Assembly (NCBI GenBank): GCA_023053575.1
Contig: JAKZAP010000003.1
Span: forward strand, 534,561 to 598,560
DNA: 64,000 nt
Direction: 5' to 3'
From: Branchinecta lynchi
Lineage: Eukaryota > Arthropoda > Branchiopoda > Anostraca > Branchinectidae
The position numbers and the translations under genes are program-made. Below, in pieces: positions 32,973-42,882 of this stretch. Under the pieces are notes generated by a model that made no database searches, was not told the origin of the DNA, and worked only from the letters and a program-made list of their open reading frames with translations. Position 1 is the first letter of the stretch. Every line of letters starts with the position of its first letter.

Positions 32973-33650
32973 AGAGAGAGAGATTATTTTATTACAAACA
33001 GTGTACATATGTGAACAGGGGCCACCCTATAAAGCTTTCGCCTGTCTTAAGGGGGCGACCCCAAATCAAGCATTCGTGGGTACTCGTCCAAAACAAACAT
33101 GAGACAAGATCACATGAAAAAAGAACGGCAGGGAGAACACGAAAACACACAAACCAAATCACCTGGGTCGACCACCCAAACAAAACCAAATTTTATTTTT
33201 TATTTTGTAAAAAAAAAAATAATATTTGTGAAATAGTATGGATTTCAAAAGATCCTTAAAAGTACCCAGCACTTCGTCACTCTAAATCAACCCCACCAGA
33301 GCATTCCAACTTCGAATGCGGTTCAACGCCGAAAACCCAGAAAATGTAGCACTCAGCCGAGGTACGACAAGATTCCAAGTAGATCTCGTATGATGGTGAT
33401 GGGTTGAAGTTACTGTGTTCAAGAGATCACTAAAACATGTCAATGATTGTTTATGCACTGGTCCAAAATTAAATAATAAAATACACAACTCACGAAGACA
33501 GCAGCAGGAAGAATGCTCAGATTAGAATAAACATTATGGACCAAATCACGGTGTCCAAATCCGCTCGGAATGCGAAGGGCAATGGTTTTGTAGGACCCGG
33601 ATAGGACGGAGGATTGATGGAAACGTCCCCATCCACACACTAGCACAGTA
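32973..33650 (-). pseudogene. LINE 3' end fragment with (TC)n tail
   Basis: The - strand reads LPAAVF then, after a frame change, LNTVTSTHHHHTRSTWNLVV and PRLSATFSGFSALNRIRSWN, the conserved H..TR....VPR......WN stretch of LINE C-termini. Upstream is SGFGHRDLVHNVYSNLSILP. The element ends AATAAAATAATCTCTCTCTC, a microsatellite 3' tail. It inserted into, or next to, the family D half at 32934. Confidence 0.75.
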
Positions 33651-33654
33651 CAGG

Positions 33655-33765
33655 CAGGGGTTTCACTAGCCTTTTACCTTTGGGGGGGGGGACGTCCCGT
33701 TTGTGCCGACGGACAAAAAAAATGTGTCGACAAAATGCGCCGTTCGCGGCAACGGCGTACATATC
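33655..33765. repeat. poly-G repeat end related to family C
   Basis: TTTCACTAGCC, a poly-G run at 33682, then GTGCCGACGGACAAA and GCGCCGTTCGCGGCAACGGC. The same set (GCGAAACTAGCC, poly-G, TTTACCGACAAAAAGCGCCG, GGCAACGGCG) occurs at 37587-37715. Confidence 0.65.
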
Positions 33766-34655
33766 CCACTAGCATAGAATAGAACCGATCTAAAACTAAC
33801 TGTAATACATCAGTTGAAGATATTCCTTTAATGTAATTTCGTATTTTAAAGTTCACATATTCGGCTTTTCATTTAAACTTTCGCTAAAAAGCGAAGCTTC
33901 CAACGACTGTACCCAGAACAAGTTAAAGTAAGCGCCCCCGGCGAAATTTGTTAAATCTGCGTTTTTTCCGATTTTTTTTTGTTCTATACCTACCATACAG
34001 TTTCTAGCTTTTAACGTGTTTCAAACCAAAAATGTCCATCCTAAACGCCAGCTAAATGAAACAGCGATACTACAGGGAATACTAAAAGACTACTAAAACT
34101 ATATACTACAGAAAATACTGCAAAATGCGCGCCGCAGGCGAAACTCTGTGTAGAACTAATTATAACGCATCATTTGAGTTTATTCCTTTAATTTAATTTT
34201 ATCTAGTAAAGTTCACATATTCGGCTTTTTATTTTAGCTTTCGCTAAAAAGCGAAGCTTCCAACGACTGTACCCAGAACAAGTTAAAGTAAGCGCCGCAG
34301 GCGAATTTATTATATTCTGCCTTTCGTCCGGAAATATTTTGCTATATCTAACATAAAAGTTCTAGCTTTTATCGTGTTTCAATCCCCCAAGAATGTTCAC
34401 GTAAAACGCCAATTAAATGAAACACGGATCTTCCAAATAGAAAATACTACAAATGCGCCTCAGGCGAAATTTGTGTAAAACTAATTTTAATTCATCAGTT
34501 GAGATTGTTCTTTTACTGTAAATTCGTATATTTAAATTCACACATTCGCCTGTTCGTTTCAGCTTCACCCAAAAAGCGAAGCTTGCAACGATCAAATCCA
34601 GACTAATTTGAACTAGGCGCAGCATGTGAAATTTTTTTAATCCGTATTTTTTCCG
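33766..34655. repeat. tandem repeat with unit of about 340-360 bp, about 2.6 copies
   Basis: AGTTCACATATTCGGCTTTT at 33850 and 34211, with a decayed third at about 34536; TCGCTAAAAAGCGAAGCTTC at 33881 and 34241; CCAACGACTGTACCCAGAAC then AAGTTAAAGTAAGCGCC in each unit; AATACTGCAAAATGCGC-like ends. The unit contains GCGCC..AGGCGAA half-palindromes. Non-coding. Confidence 0.85.
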
Positions 34656-34703
34656 TAAAAATTTGCACCCGACAATCTTCGCAGTATTTGATTTCTTAAG
34701 TAT

Positions 34704-36118
34704 AACAAGACCAAAGGTTTCGATGGGATCCCAAAAATTCAATATCTGATCCAGACAACTGGGTCTTGTCTTAGCCAGATCCAGTCTTCGCCAGACTCCT
34801 TGAACATTTTTACAATTAAAATTCAGAAACAGATTAAGGCCAAATAGCTAATCACCTGAGAAAACCAAGTTCAGATTTGGATTCAGCATGTGTGTTTACC
34901 CCTATAAGTCGTATCTGTTTTGACGAAAACTTCCTGCCACTTCTGCCAATTTCCCGGTTCCGGCCGAACTCCAGAACTACTTGTCCGGCGAAAAAAGAAA
35001 GCTTAAAGACGAAATCAGGGTATCTTCTTTCCCCAGTAATGAACATCTAATCAACTTCAAATAGAAATTTAGCTTATAACAAATTTTCCGATTCCAGCCG
35101 GATTCCGGTCGAACTATATGTCCGGGTAAAATACGATTGTCACACAGGGACTCAGCATCTCTTCTTACCCCTAAATCGCTTATCTAATCAACTAGAAATA
35201 AAACTTTGACTTCCAACAGTTTTCCGGTTTTGGCCGGATTCCGGACGAACTACATGTCCGGGTAGAAACTTGTTTTCACATAAGTGTTCAGCATGTCTTC
35301 TTGCCCTAAATCGAACATCCAATCAACTCCAAATTAAACTTTTAATTTTGACAAACTTTCCGGTTTGGGCCGGATTCCGGTCGAAATACTTGTCCGTCGA
35401 GAAAATAGTTTTCACCATCGTCTTCAGCATGTCTCCCTACCTCTAAATCGAACATTTAATCAACTTCAAATAAAACTTTTACTTTCAACAAACTTTCCGG
35501 TTTGGGCCGGATTCCGGGCGAAATACTTGTCCATCGAGAAAATAGTTTTCACCATCGTCTTCAGCATGTCTTCCTACCCCTAAATCGAACATCTAATCAA
35601 TTTCAAATAAAACTTTTACTTTCAACAAACTTTCCGGTTTGGGCCGGATTCCGGGCGAAATACTTGTCCGTCGAGAAAATAATTTTCACCATCGTCTTCA
35701 GCATGTCTTCCTACCCCTAAATCGAACATCTAATCAACTTCAAATAAAACTTTTACTTTCAACAAACTTTCCGGTTTTGGCCGGATTACGGGCGAACTAC
35801 TTGTCCGATGACAAAATGGTTTCCACCACCGTGTTCAGCATGTCTTCTTACCCCATAATCGACTATCACATTAGCTGTTTAAAAATATTTTGTTTGTCCC
35901 TTAATTTCAATCCCCTCCCCCACCCCTAAATGTAGAGCTACAAAGCCCATCTACGAACTTGACTGGTCCGACGACCCAACGAACCTTCTCACCAATTTTC
36001 ATCAAAATATCTCATTCCCTTCGAGAGCTATCGTGCTTACAGACGGACGGACGGACGGACAGACGGACAACTTTTGCGATGTCATAGGTATCCCTCCACT
36101 TACGTTTTGGGATCCCAA
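34704..36118 (+). mobile_element. family A pearl-like element A4
   Basis: Opposite orientation to the other A copies: starts ACAAGACCAAAGGTTTCGAT then GGGATCCCAAAAA, and ends CACTTACGTTTTGGGATCCC. Longest copy. Core units at 35350, 35487, 35624 and 35761 are exactly 137 bp apart. An ACGGACGGACGGACGGAC microsatellite lies near 36042. It is flanked on both sides by the same tandem-repeat unit (GCAGTATTTGATTTCTTAAG then TATA), which proves insertion into the array at 34660/36119. Confidence 0.95.
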
Positions 36119-36965
36119 AAAGAACCCGATGTTCCGAAAGAACATCCGACAATCTTCGCAGTATTTGATTTCTTAAGTATAAAAAGAACCCGATGTTCCG
36201 AAAGAACATCGGCGCTCGACAAAAGCATTCAGAATTCGATTTCTTCTGTGTTTTGACCGACAAGACTGTAAAGATCTTTATTTCTTACATGTAAATATAA
36301 GCCGATGTGCCGACGAAACTTAAAACTTTGGGGATGCGCCCGATAAAGGTTTACAGAATTTGACTTCGTACGTGTAAAAAGAACCCAATGTGCCGACGAG
36401 AATACCGACGCCCCGAAAACCATACACCATTTGATTTCTTTTGTGTTTTGCTCGACTGTATTGTACAGAAGTTGATTTCTGACGTGTAAAAATTAACCCG
36501 TTGTGCCGACGAGATTGAGCTTCCTGGGGGTGCCTGACAAAGCTGCAGCGTTTGATTTCTTACGTATAAATGAACCCGATGTGCCGACGAGTCGACCGAC
36601 GCCCAACAAAATCATACAAAATTGTATTTCTTGTGTATTCCTTATGTATAAAAAGAACTCGATGTGCCGACGACAATACCGAGGCCCGACAAAAGCATGC
36701 CGAACTCGATTTCTTCCGTGTTTAGCCCGACAAATATTTGTTGGATTTTATCTCAAGTTTGATTTCTTCTTTATTCGTTATGTATAAAAAGAACCCGATA
36801 TGCCGTAGAAAATATCGAGGCCCGACAAAAAGCAGGTAGAATTCGATTTCTTCCTTGTTTTGCCCGACAAATGTTTACAGGATTTTTTTTCTTGCGTATA
36901 AAAAGAACCCGATATGCCGACGAGTCGACTGACGCTCCACAAAAGCATACAAAATTATATTTCTT
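36119..36965. repeat. tandem array of about 130-bp units with CCGACGAG/CCCGACAAAAGC
   Basis: Units contain TAAAAAGAACCCGATGTGCC then GACGAG, CCGACGCCCGACAAAAGCAT, CAGAATTCGATTTCTTC.GTG and TTTGCCCGACAAATGTTTAC. At least six diverged units are visible. The array begins left of element A4 (34660-34703) and ends at LINE sequence. It is related in motif to family C. Confidence 0.85.
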
Positions 36966-37500
36966 CTATGTTTGCCGGCGCTCCGCGTTTGGGTCGCCAT
37001 CACGGCCATTGATGGAAATGGCCACAATCGTCCAAACGTGTGCGAAATGTCGGGCAAAACCGTTGCAAACGGCTTGGTCACCAATTTTTACTCCATCACT
37101 AGGCTCATTCTGGTCTGGAAGAACTCTTTCCCTCGCCGAGATGACATCCTTTATACTAGTCCAAGTTTTTCTTGGGTTTCCCAAAGCTGCTTTAAAATGT
37201 TTTGCAGAATATTCAGTTTTCAACTTACTTTTACTCTCTTTATTTTCTGAGGATGGATATAAGAACTGCAATTTAAAACGAGCGTCACGCATATTTATTT
37301 GTTTTAACACTTACTTAGTTATCCGTGGTTTAACGGTATGACTTCATCGATCGCCTTTTTTTTATACTAGCTAATTCGTTAACAAGGTCTAACAACTTTT
37401 GATAAAATGAATCAAATTGTGCACTAGGGTCTTCACTCTCCCGTAAAATCATGTTCCAATCCATATTAGTTAAACTATTTTTTAATCTCATTAATTAGGT
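36966..37500 (-). pseudogene. LINE internal fragment (between endonuclease and RT)
   Basis: - strand frame 37310-36966 reads SAKHFKAALGNPRKTWTSIK then DVISARE and GVKIGDQAVCNGFARHFAHV. This is the conserved K..GN.K..W..I....I.D...IA..F..YF linker before RT in CR1/Jockey-type LINEs. A further in-style segment (NMILRESEDPSAQFDSFYQK) lies at about 37460-37400. Both ends are truncated. Confidence 0.75.
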
Positions 37501-37585
37501 GATACACTGGGTTTTATTTGCTTCTTCTTTTTATTTCCAATTGGCATGTTTATTTTAAAATGCGCAAATATCTCATAGTGGTCAG

Positions 37586-37720
37586 CAGTGGCGAAACTAG
37601 CCCATTGTCGTTTGTGTGTGGGGGGGGGGGGGGGGGGGCAAGCCCAGATTTTAGCGACAAGATTTAATTATTTACCGACAAAAAGCGCCGTGCCGCTGCG
37701 TGGCAACGGCGCAGGTTCCC
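37586..37720. repeat. family C-like terminus with poly-G
   Basis: CAGTGGCGAAACTAGCCC, a poly-G run of about 18 at 37621, then TTATTTACCGACAAAAAGCG. It shares CAGTGGCGAAACTAG with 42883. Confidence 0.65.
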
Positions 37721-37956
37721 CGTGAAGGATCTTCCAACCGTTGTAATAGTAAGTAGTAACATATCAGTTGAGATGGTTTTCTAATCAAATTAATGAATTC
37801 GCCATTAACTTCCTGGTACCAATGGTTATCACATAGAACCAGGAACATACTATGCAGTCAGTAGTCTTGCAAATCAGAAAAGTAGTGATAGACACCGCAA
37901 CAGATTACTTCACTGCTTGAAGATTTACGCGGCTGTCTTTTTTGCTTGTAAACTAA

Positions 37957-38190
37957 GCGGTTTGGGGGGGTCCAAAACAGCATCTAAGAGTTCGTAAAGT
38001 CTGTCTCTCTGTTGTTACCATGATAACTCAACTATCAAAGGGGCTGAGATGTTTTGTTGAAATTTGGTATGAGGATGCGTTGCATCAAAGTACAGGTGAA
38101 GTGAACGGGCAATCTTGTTTTATGGAAACTCGATGGCTGATGGGATGCCATAAATTTGCTGCTTCTGTGCCCGAAGGAAATCCGACAACC
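37957..38190 (-). mobile_element. divergent pearl-like element end (A-related)
   Basis: GGTTTGGGGGGGTCCAAAAC stands in the position of TTTTGGGATCCCAAAAC. It is followed by GTCTGTCTCTCTG, GATAACTCAACTATCAAAGG, GGCTGAGATGTTTTGTTGAA and ATTTGGTATGAGGATGCGTTG. The order matches family A (microsatellite, GATAACTCTCGAAGG, TGAGATATTTTGATGAAACT, TGGTGTGAGGATTCGTTG), but the sequence has diverged strongly. It is cut by a LINE 3' tail at 38190. Confidence 0.7.
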
Positions 38191-38192
38191 GA

Positions 38193-38600
38193 GTGGTTCA
38201 AGGTTCAAGGTTTTATTATTTACAACAAAACAAAATAACTAAATATCAGGAAGTTACCCGGCAGAGAGGGACTCAACAAATGCTCGGGCAACATACAAAG
38301 AAGAGAAGAAAATTCAACCAATAACAGATTAAGAGCGCGCCTATATCATAACAGCGTGAACAACAAGAAGAAAGAAAAACATGAAAAACAATAAGAGATT
38401 ATAAAGCAACTTACCACGTCAGATTGAAGACTCATTAACCATCAAAATATAAAAAATATATAACCATGGGCAAAGAATCAGAGAATCAGGACTGAACAAA
38501 CCAGATGCTCATTAATACAAATCCAACAATTTAGTTTTACACCTTTTTTTAGTAAAGGAAGAGAAAGTAGGAAGAGAAAGTGGAAGGTAGGAGGGGTCAG
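38193..38600 (-). mobile_element. LINE 3' untranslated end with CCTTGAA tail
   Basis: On the - strand it runs CCCGAGCATTTGTTGAGTCC, TGCCGGG, TTGTAAATAATAAAA and a short (CCTTGAA)n tail adjoining 38193. No coding sequence is kept. Confidence 0.5.
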
Positions 38601-38719
38601 AGTAACTTTTTGTTGTGACGCTTCAAAAACCAAACATGTGCATGGGCGTTGGAAAGTGCTCGAATTAACTGAAACTTGCCCAAGATGTCCAGTTTATCCG
38701 CGTCCGAGAACAGTATTGG

Positions 38720-39740
38720 AAGGAGGTCTCAGAAATTTTTATTACGAGTAGGGGCCGTACGGGCAGAGTGATTGGGGTAAAAACTCATAGGACCTAGACA
38801 AGTAATTTGAGTCACAAACCGGATTTGACGTCCGTTGGGTGAAGGTGGGGCTGACGGGTACCGGACCGGTAGACCCACTGGAAATTTTTCGGAAATGCTC
38901 CGTTCGAGTGACGCAGATGCCAAATATGTGCCATTTATATGTCCGAACCTCTTGTTGCCATTATTGTCGAGCTGTGGGGGGATTAGATGTGGGTCCTGGT
39001 TTTTCTTAAACGCTAAGGGACCAAATCGGTTGAACGATCGAGATAAATTTGGCAATACTGCGCCCATGTGACGTAATTGTGTTATTCAGATATCCTTGCC
39101 TGATCCAACCTTGGTGGGCCGAGTTTGCGGGCGTATCACTGACGGGAATTTGAAATTCATAAATCACTGAATAAAGTGAACTATTTCCCGGAATGGTAAA
39201 CAGCCAATCAACCCAAAAGGGCAGTTTATGGGTGAGAATAGAGAAATCACTCAAGAACAATTCGAGGAACAGATTTGTCGGTGTGGTTGGTTTACCGTCA
39301 AGGAACAGAAAGGAACGAAGAAGTGTTTGGTTAGTGCATTTTCGGATTTACCGACGAGAAAATGGGATCCGTGCACCGAGAGACGTTCCCGATTTCCCTA
39401 CAGTTTCATGATTTACCGCCAGAGTTTTCGTCAGTATCAGAAACGAAATGAGGAAAGTGTTTGTCAGAGTTCTTATCGGTGCCGAAAATCGAATCTACGC
39501 ACTGTCTCCGCACCGAGAAACACTGCCAATTTTCCAACAAGAAGTTTCCTGGCTTATCGACAGAGATTTTGTCGGTATAAGAAACTGAATGCTAAAGCGT
39601 GCCGTACGCTGCCTATTTCACAATTCCGGCTTTACCGACAGAGCTTTTGTCGGTATCAGAAACGATATGATAAAAGCGTTTGTCGGTGTTTCGCATCCAC
39701 AAGCACTGCCAATTTACTGAAAAGATTTTTCGTGGGGGGG
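38720..39740 (+). mobile_element. composite family C element, copy 1
   Basis: The left part (38720-39060) is the reverse complement of 44880-45130. The middle (39195-39360) is the reverse complement of 44500-44680: CAACCCAAAAGGGCAGTTTA, AGAGAAATC..CAAGAACAA, CAAGGAACAGAAAGGAACGA. The right part repeats TTTACCGACAGAGCTTTTGT and CGGTATCAGAAACGAAATGA up to TTTTTCGTGGGGGGG. A frame shared with copy 2 (ICRC/VCRC, then KEQKGTKKCL) suggests ancient coding ancestry, but no complete protein is recognisable. Confidence 0.75.
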
Positions 39741-40070
39741 GGGGGGGGGCAGACACATCATTTAACAGAACAGAAGGAGGTCTAGGTGAAACATTTGAAA
39801 ACCAATTATCAATCAATTTAGCAGAAGTATCGATCACTCTAGTAGGGATATTAATAACCGGTAAAAGGAAAAACGAAGAAAAAAAGGTTCAATAGATTTT
39901 GAGAATGAAGGGATTATATATCATACAAGTCGATGTCGAAGTCACCCACGACGAAACACTTCTTACGCATAGTAGGTAGCTTAGTAAGTTGCTGTTCCAG
40001 TACCCTGCGAAATTCCTGGGTAGCCCCCGAGGGTGGACGGTAAACAACAACTAGAAAAATAATCTGCTTG
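39741..40070 (-). pseudogene. LINE endonuclease fragment
   Basis: - strand from 40070: VVVYRPPSGATQEFRRVLEQ, then KKCFVVGDFDIDLYD, and further down PTRVIDTSAKLIDNWFSNV. These are the YRPP, GDFN-like and T.....LIDNI motifs of APE endonucleases. The GDFDID variant replaces the usual N. Frames are broken near 39900. It abuts the poly-G end of the family C copy. Confidence 0.8.
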
Positions 40071-40084
40071 GTAATGTGGTTTCA

Positions 40085-40270
40085 ATGGTGATAAGGCTAG
40101 GTCTTGAATAGGGTCACTGGGACCTGGTTGATAGCGTAGAAATCTGATGACCGGCGGGCCGGACCTTAGGTTCCACTCTCAAAACCAATCAACAAACGAG
40201 GGATAGGGATATCTTAGGTAGCCTAGGGCTCAGAAGCACTCTTCTCTTTCTCTCTCAAGCAAATAAATGT
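40085..40270. repeat. dispersed repeat family H, copy 2
   Basis: Partner of 29300-29510 with about 80 percent similarity by eye. It sits directly next to the LINE endonuclease fragment, so it could be part of a LINE, but copy 1 has no LINE neighbour. Confidence 0.7.
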
Positions 40271-40554
40271 ATACTCAGCTACTTATTTACAAAACGTCTC
40301 CTTTGTCAACAAGATGTTAGGTTGCCATTGCTACGGAAGTAATAAAGTGATGATATTGATGGCGATCAGCATTATCAATATCAAAGAATATAAGAAACGA
40401 TTAAGAGACACACGTCATCTATCGGCAATAATCTGAACTTATTGCCTGCCTAGATGGCGTATGTGTTTACACCTTGGTTGGGAATGATAACAAAATATGA
40501 TATGGCCCTCGAGGCATAACACTTGGGTATATCTAATTTCCAACACTAACGTCT
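40271..40554. other. unassigned region
   Basis: No recognised feature. Confidence 0.4.
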
Positions 40555-41818
40555 CACAAACCATCTCTTCAGAGCATGCCGTCGCGAATTTTGGCTTCTT
40601 GGCGTCAAGGCTGGAACGTATTTTAAATGTTTGGTAAAATATCACTCCACGGGGTAGTCCAGCCAATCACGTTACGGGGATCCTTAGTTACCACGCTTAC
40701 TGCGCTCCCAAGCATAGTAAGTATATAGTGCTATTAGTTACTATTTCGAGAAGGTTGGAACGGTCAGCGTAGTAACTCTTCGTGAGGTTGGAACGGAAAT
40801 AGTAACTAATGGTTACTATTGTTAGAAGTTACTTACTTGTACTTGGATCAGGACACAAGCTATGTAGCTCTCCCTGGCGACAGGATCTGGCAGACTGTTG
40901 AGTTCCACAGGTTACGGTCTTGGGTTAATCAGGCGACGATTTTGAGCCATGAAGGGTCCCACCTATGGCCATGTCTCCGGAAATCGCCGATCGGCTCGAG
41001 GTCAGATTTAACGGGGTTGAGCCAGGTTTTGACTTGTCTTCCACGACGTTTCCTCCAATCAGGCGCTGGTTTGCAGCATAGGCTTTGGTTTGTAAAAGAC
41101 TCAGTCGGTCTTCGACAAACATGGCCGAACCAAGACAAGCGACGGTGGCGAATGAGAGTTGCAATGTCGTGCTTCTGGTCACATCGTTGGTAGATGACCG
41201 TGTTTGGGACTCGGTCGCTGAGGCGTATCCCCAGTATGCTCCTCAGGCATCTGTGTTCGAAAGTATTGAGGGCGTGTGCCTCGGCGGCTTTTAAGGGCCA
41301 TGTCTTGCAGCCGTACAGTAAGACAGATCGGACTAGGGCATCGTAAATACAGATTTTTGTTCTCCGGTGGATTTCCTTCCTCTTCTAAAGCGGCTTTCGC
41401 AGTTGTGCGAAGACAGCGGAAGCTGATGAAATGCGACATCGGATTTCTTCGCTACATCTGCCGTTAATGTCGATGTATGATTCGAGATACTTGAAATTAT
41501 TGACAACTTCAATCTGCCTTTGGTTCAGGGTTATAGGGGTGGAGTTTAAGTCCGGGGCATTAGACATAGCTTTAGTTTTGTCAATATTAATCTTGAGTCC
41601 CATTGGGGCAGCAACTTCGGAGACTTTTAGAAGCATGTCCTGGGCTTCATCGACGGATTCGCCAAGAAGGGCAACATCATCGGCATAGTCCAGGTCGGTG
41701 GTACTGAAAACAGGGCTAACCTTGACTCCTCCGAAGCATTGCTTTTCCAGTATCCAGTCGACGACAAAATTGAATAGCTCAGGAGAGAGTACTATTGTTA
41801 GAAAGGTGGAACATGCTT
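40555..41818 (-). mobile_element. family D TIR element split by a LINE
   Basis: The D sequence at 40555-40827 (GCGAATTTTGGCTTCTTGGC, GTTACCACGCTTACTGCGCT, AAGGTTGGAACGGTCAGCGT) stops at GTTAGAA. It resumes at 41790 with the terminus AGAAAGGTGGAACATGCT. The intervening 41790-14 = 40828-41789 block is LINE. Confidence 0.9.
40828..41789 (-). mobile_element. LINE 3' portion inserted with perfect 14-bp target duplication
   Basis: TACTATTGTTAGAA occurs at 40814-40827 and 41790-41803. - strand content from right to left: ELFNFVVDWILE, DLDYADDVALLGESVDEAQD (catalytic YADD), GLKINIDKTKAMS, EVVNNFKYLESYIDINGRCS, then after frame changes SWFGHVCRRPTESFTNQSL, WRKRRGRQVKTWLNPVKSDL and HRWDPSWLKIVA. The 3' tail is a short (AAGT)n run. 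The RT core and endonuclease are missing through 5' truncation at 41789. Confidence 0.95.
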
Positions 41819-42155
41819 CCTATTCTATTTTCGATGTCGGTCCGGAATCCGGAAGTGCGGGGAATCTTTGAGGTAGGGCGAAAGCAGAAGTCATGGCTGT
41901 TACACAGAAACTTAAATGGAAAAAAATACATAGCTAGGCCTAAACTGACGAAAATCACCACCTTACCATCTTCCAAGTTCTCCGATTGGAAATTTACCTG
42001 TCCACGATCCCATCAACGTGATTCTAAATTAGTGAACCTTTATGGAAAATATTTATTGAGTTTTTTGCGATTATTTTATATTTCTTTATCTTTTTTTACT
42101 GCACTTACGCCCTTGGGCAGTGCGTCATAAATTCATTCATTCATTCAAGTATCTA
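41819..42155 (+). mobile_element. probable LINE 3' end with (ATTC)n tail
   Basis: Ends GCCCTTGGGC (a small hairpin) then AGTGCGTCATAAATTCATTC, followed by further CATT units near 42145. This resembles the tail of the LINE at 671. No clear coding motif in the preceding 300 bp. Confidence 0.5.
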
Positions 42156-42882
42156 TGGATACATTATATATTCTTTTTCTTCCATTACTGGCTTCCATTC
42201 TTTTCTAATTCTGTCCGGAATCCGGAACGTGGGTAATCGTTGAGGAGGCCCATGAAGGATGAACGGACTGGGGAACATGGCCCATATTTCCTGGCGTAGA
42301 TAAGTCTTAAAGGATCCCTTGTGCTATTTTCTCTTCAGCTTACAGTATTTTGAAATATTCGAATACTTTAAAACTAGGCTGTGCTTTCAACAAATAATCC
42401 GCGGTGTTGGCTCTTATAAGCCATTTCCGAGACCCGTTGACTTATAGCGAAAACAGGTTTTTCTGATGGAAAAACTTCTCGTAGACAACCGTCGACAGCA
42501 TGATACACATCGAAGGTAGCAAAACAGGTAGAAAGTCAGCGTGGTTCTGTTAGAGGGGCTAGAATGTACCGTACGAAATTGGGTCTCCGGGTTTAGAAAT
42601 ATATGGAGTGATTATGGAAGTAAGTTGCGTTATTTCTATAGGTAAGACAGGTCCCTTAATTGTGCAAATCCTTGTCACCAAGTATCTAGGGTTGTCCAGG
42701 TCTGTTCTTCATTCTTTCAGCTTTAATTTTCTTCAGTTGACCTATTTGTCCGGACAGAACTTCGTTGATACATGCAAACTTCACCCTCCAAAATTGTCAT
42801 GAACAATTACAAAAATTCTCTTTCTGTTGCTTATCGCCTGTCACTCATATTTTTGTATTTCTATCCATCAAAACCAGTGGCG
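42156..42882. other. unassigned intronic region
   Basis: No recognised feature. Confidence 0.4.

Noticed and set aside
35365..35929. Three overlapping similar frames in element A4 spaced by 137 bp
   Set aside because: They are successive readings of the 137-bp core repeat in different frames, not protein repeats.
36119..36965. CRISPR-like array of regularly spaced repeats
   Set aside because: The spacers are repeated with the units and there is no conserved short direct repeat. In an animal genome this is an ordinary tandem repeat.
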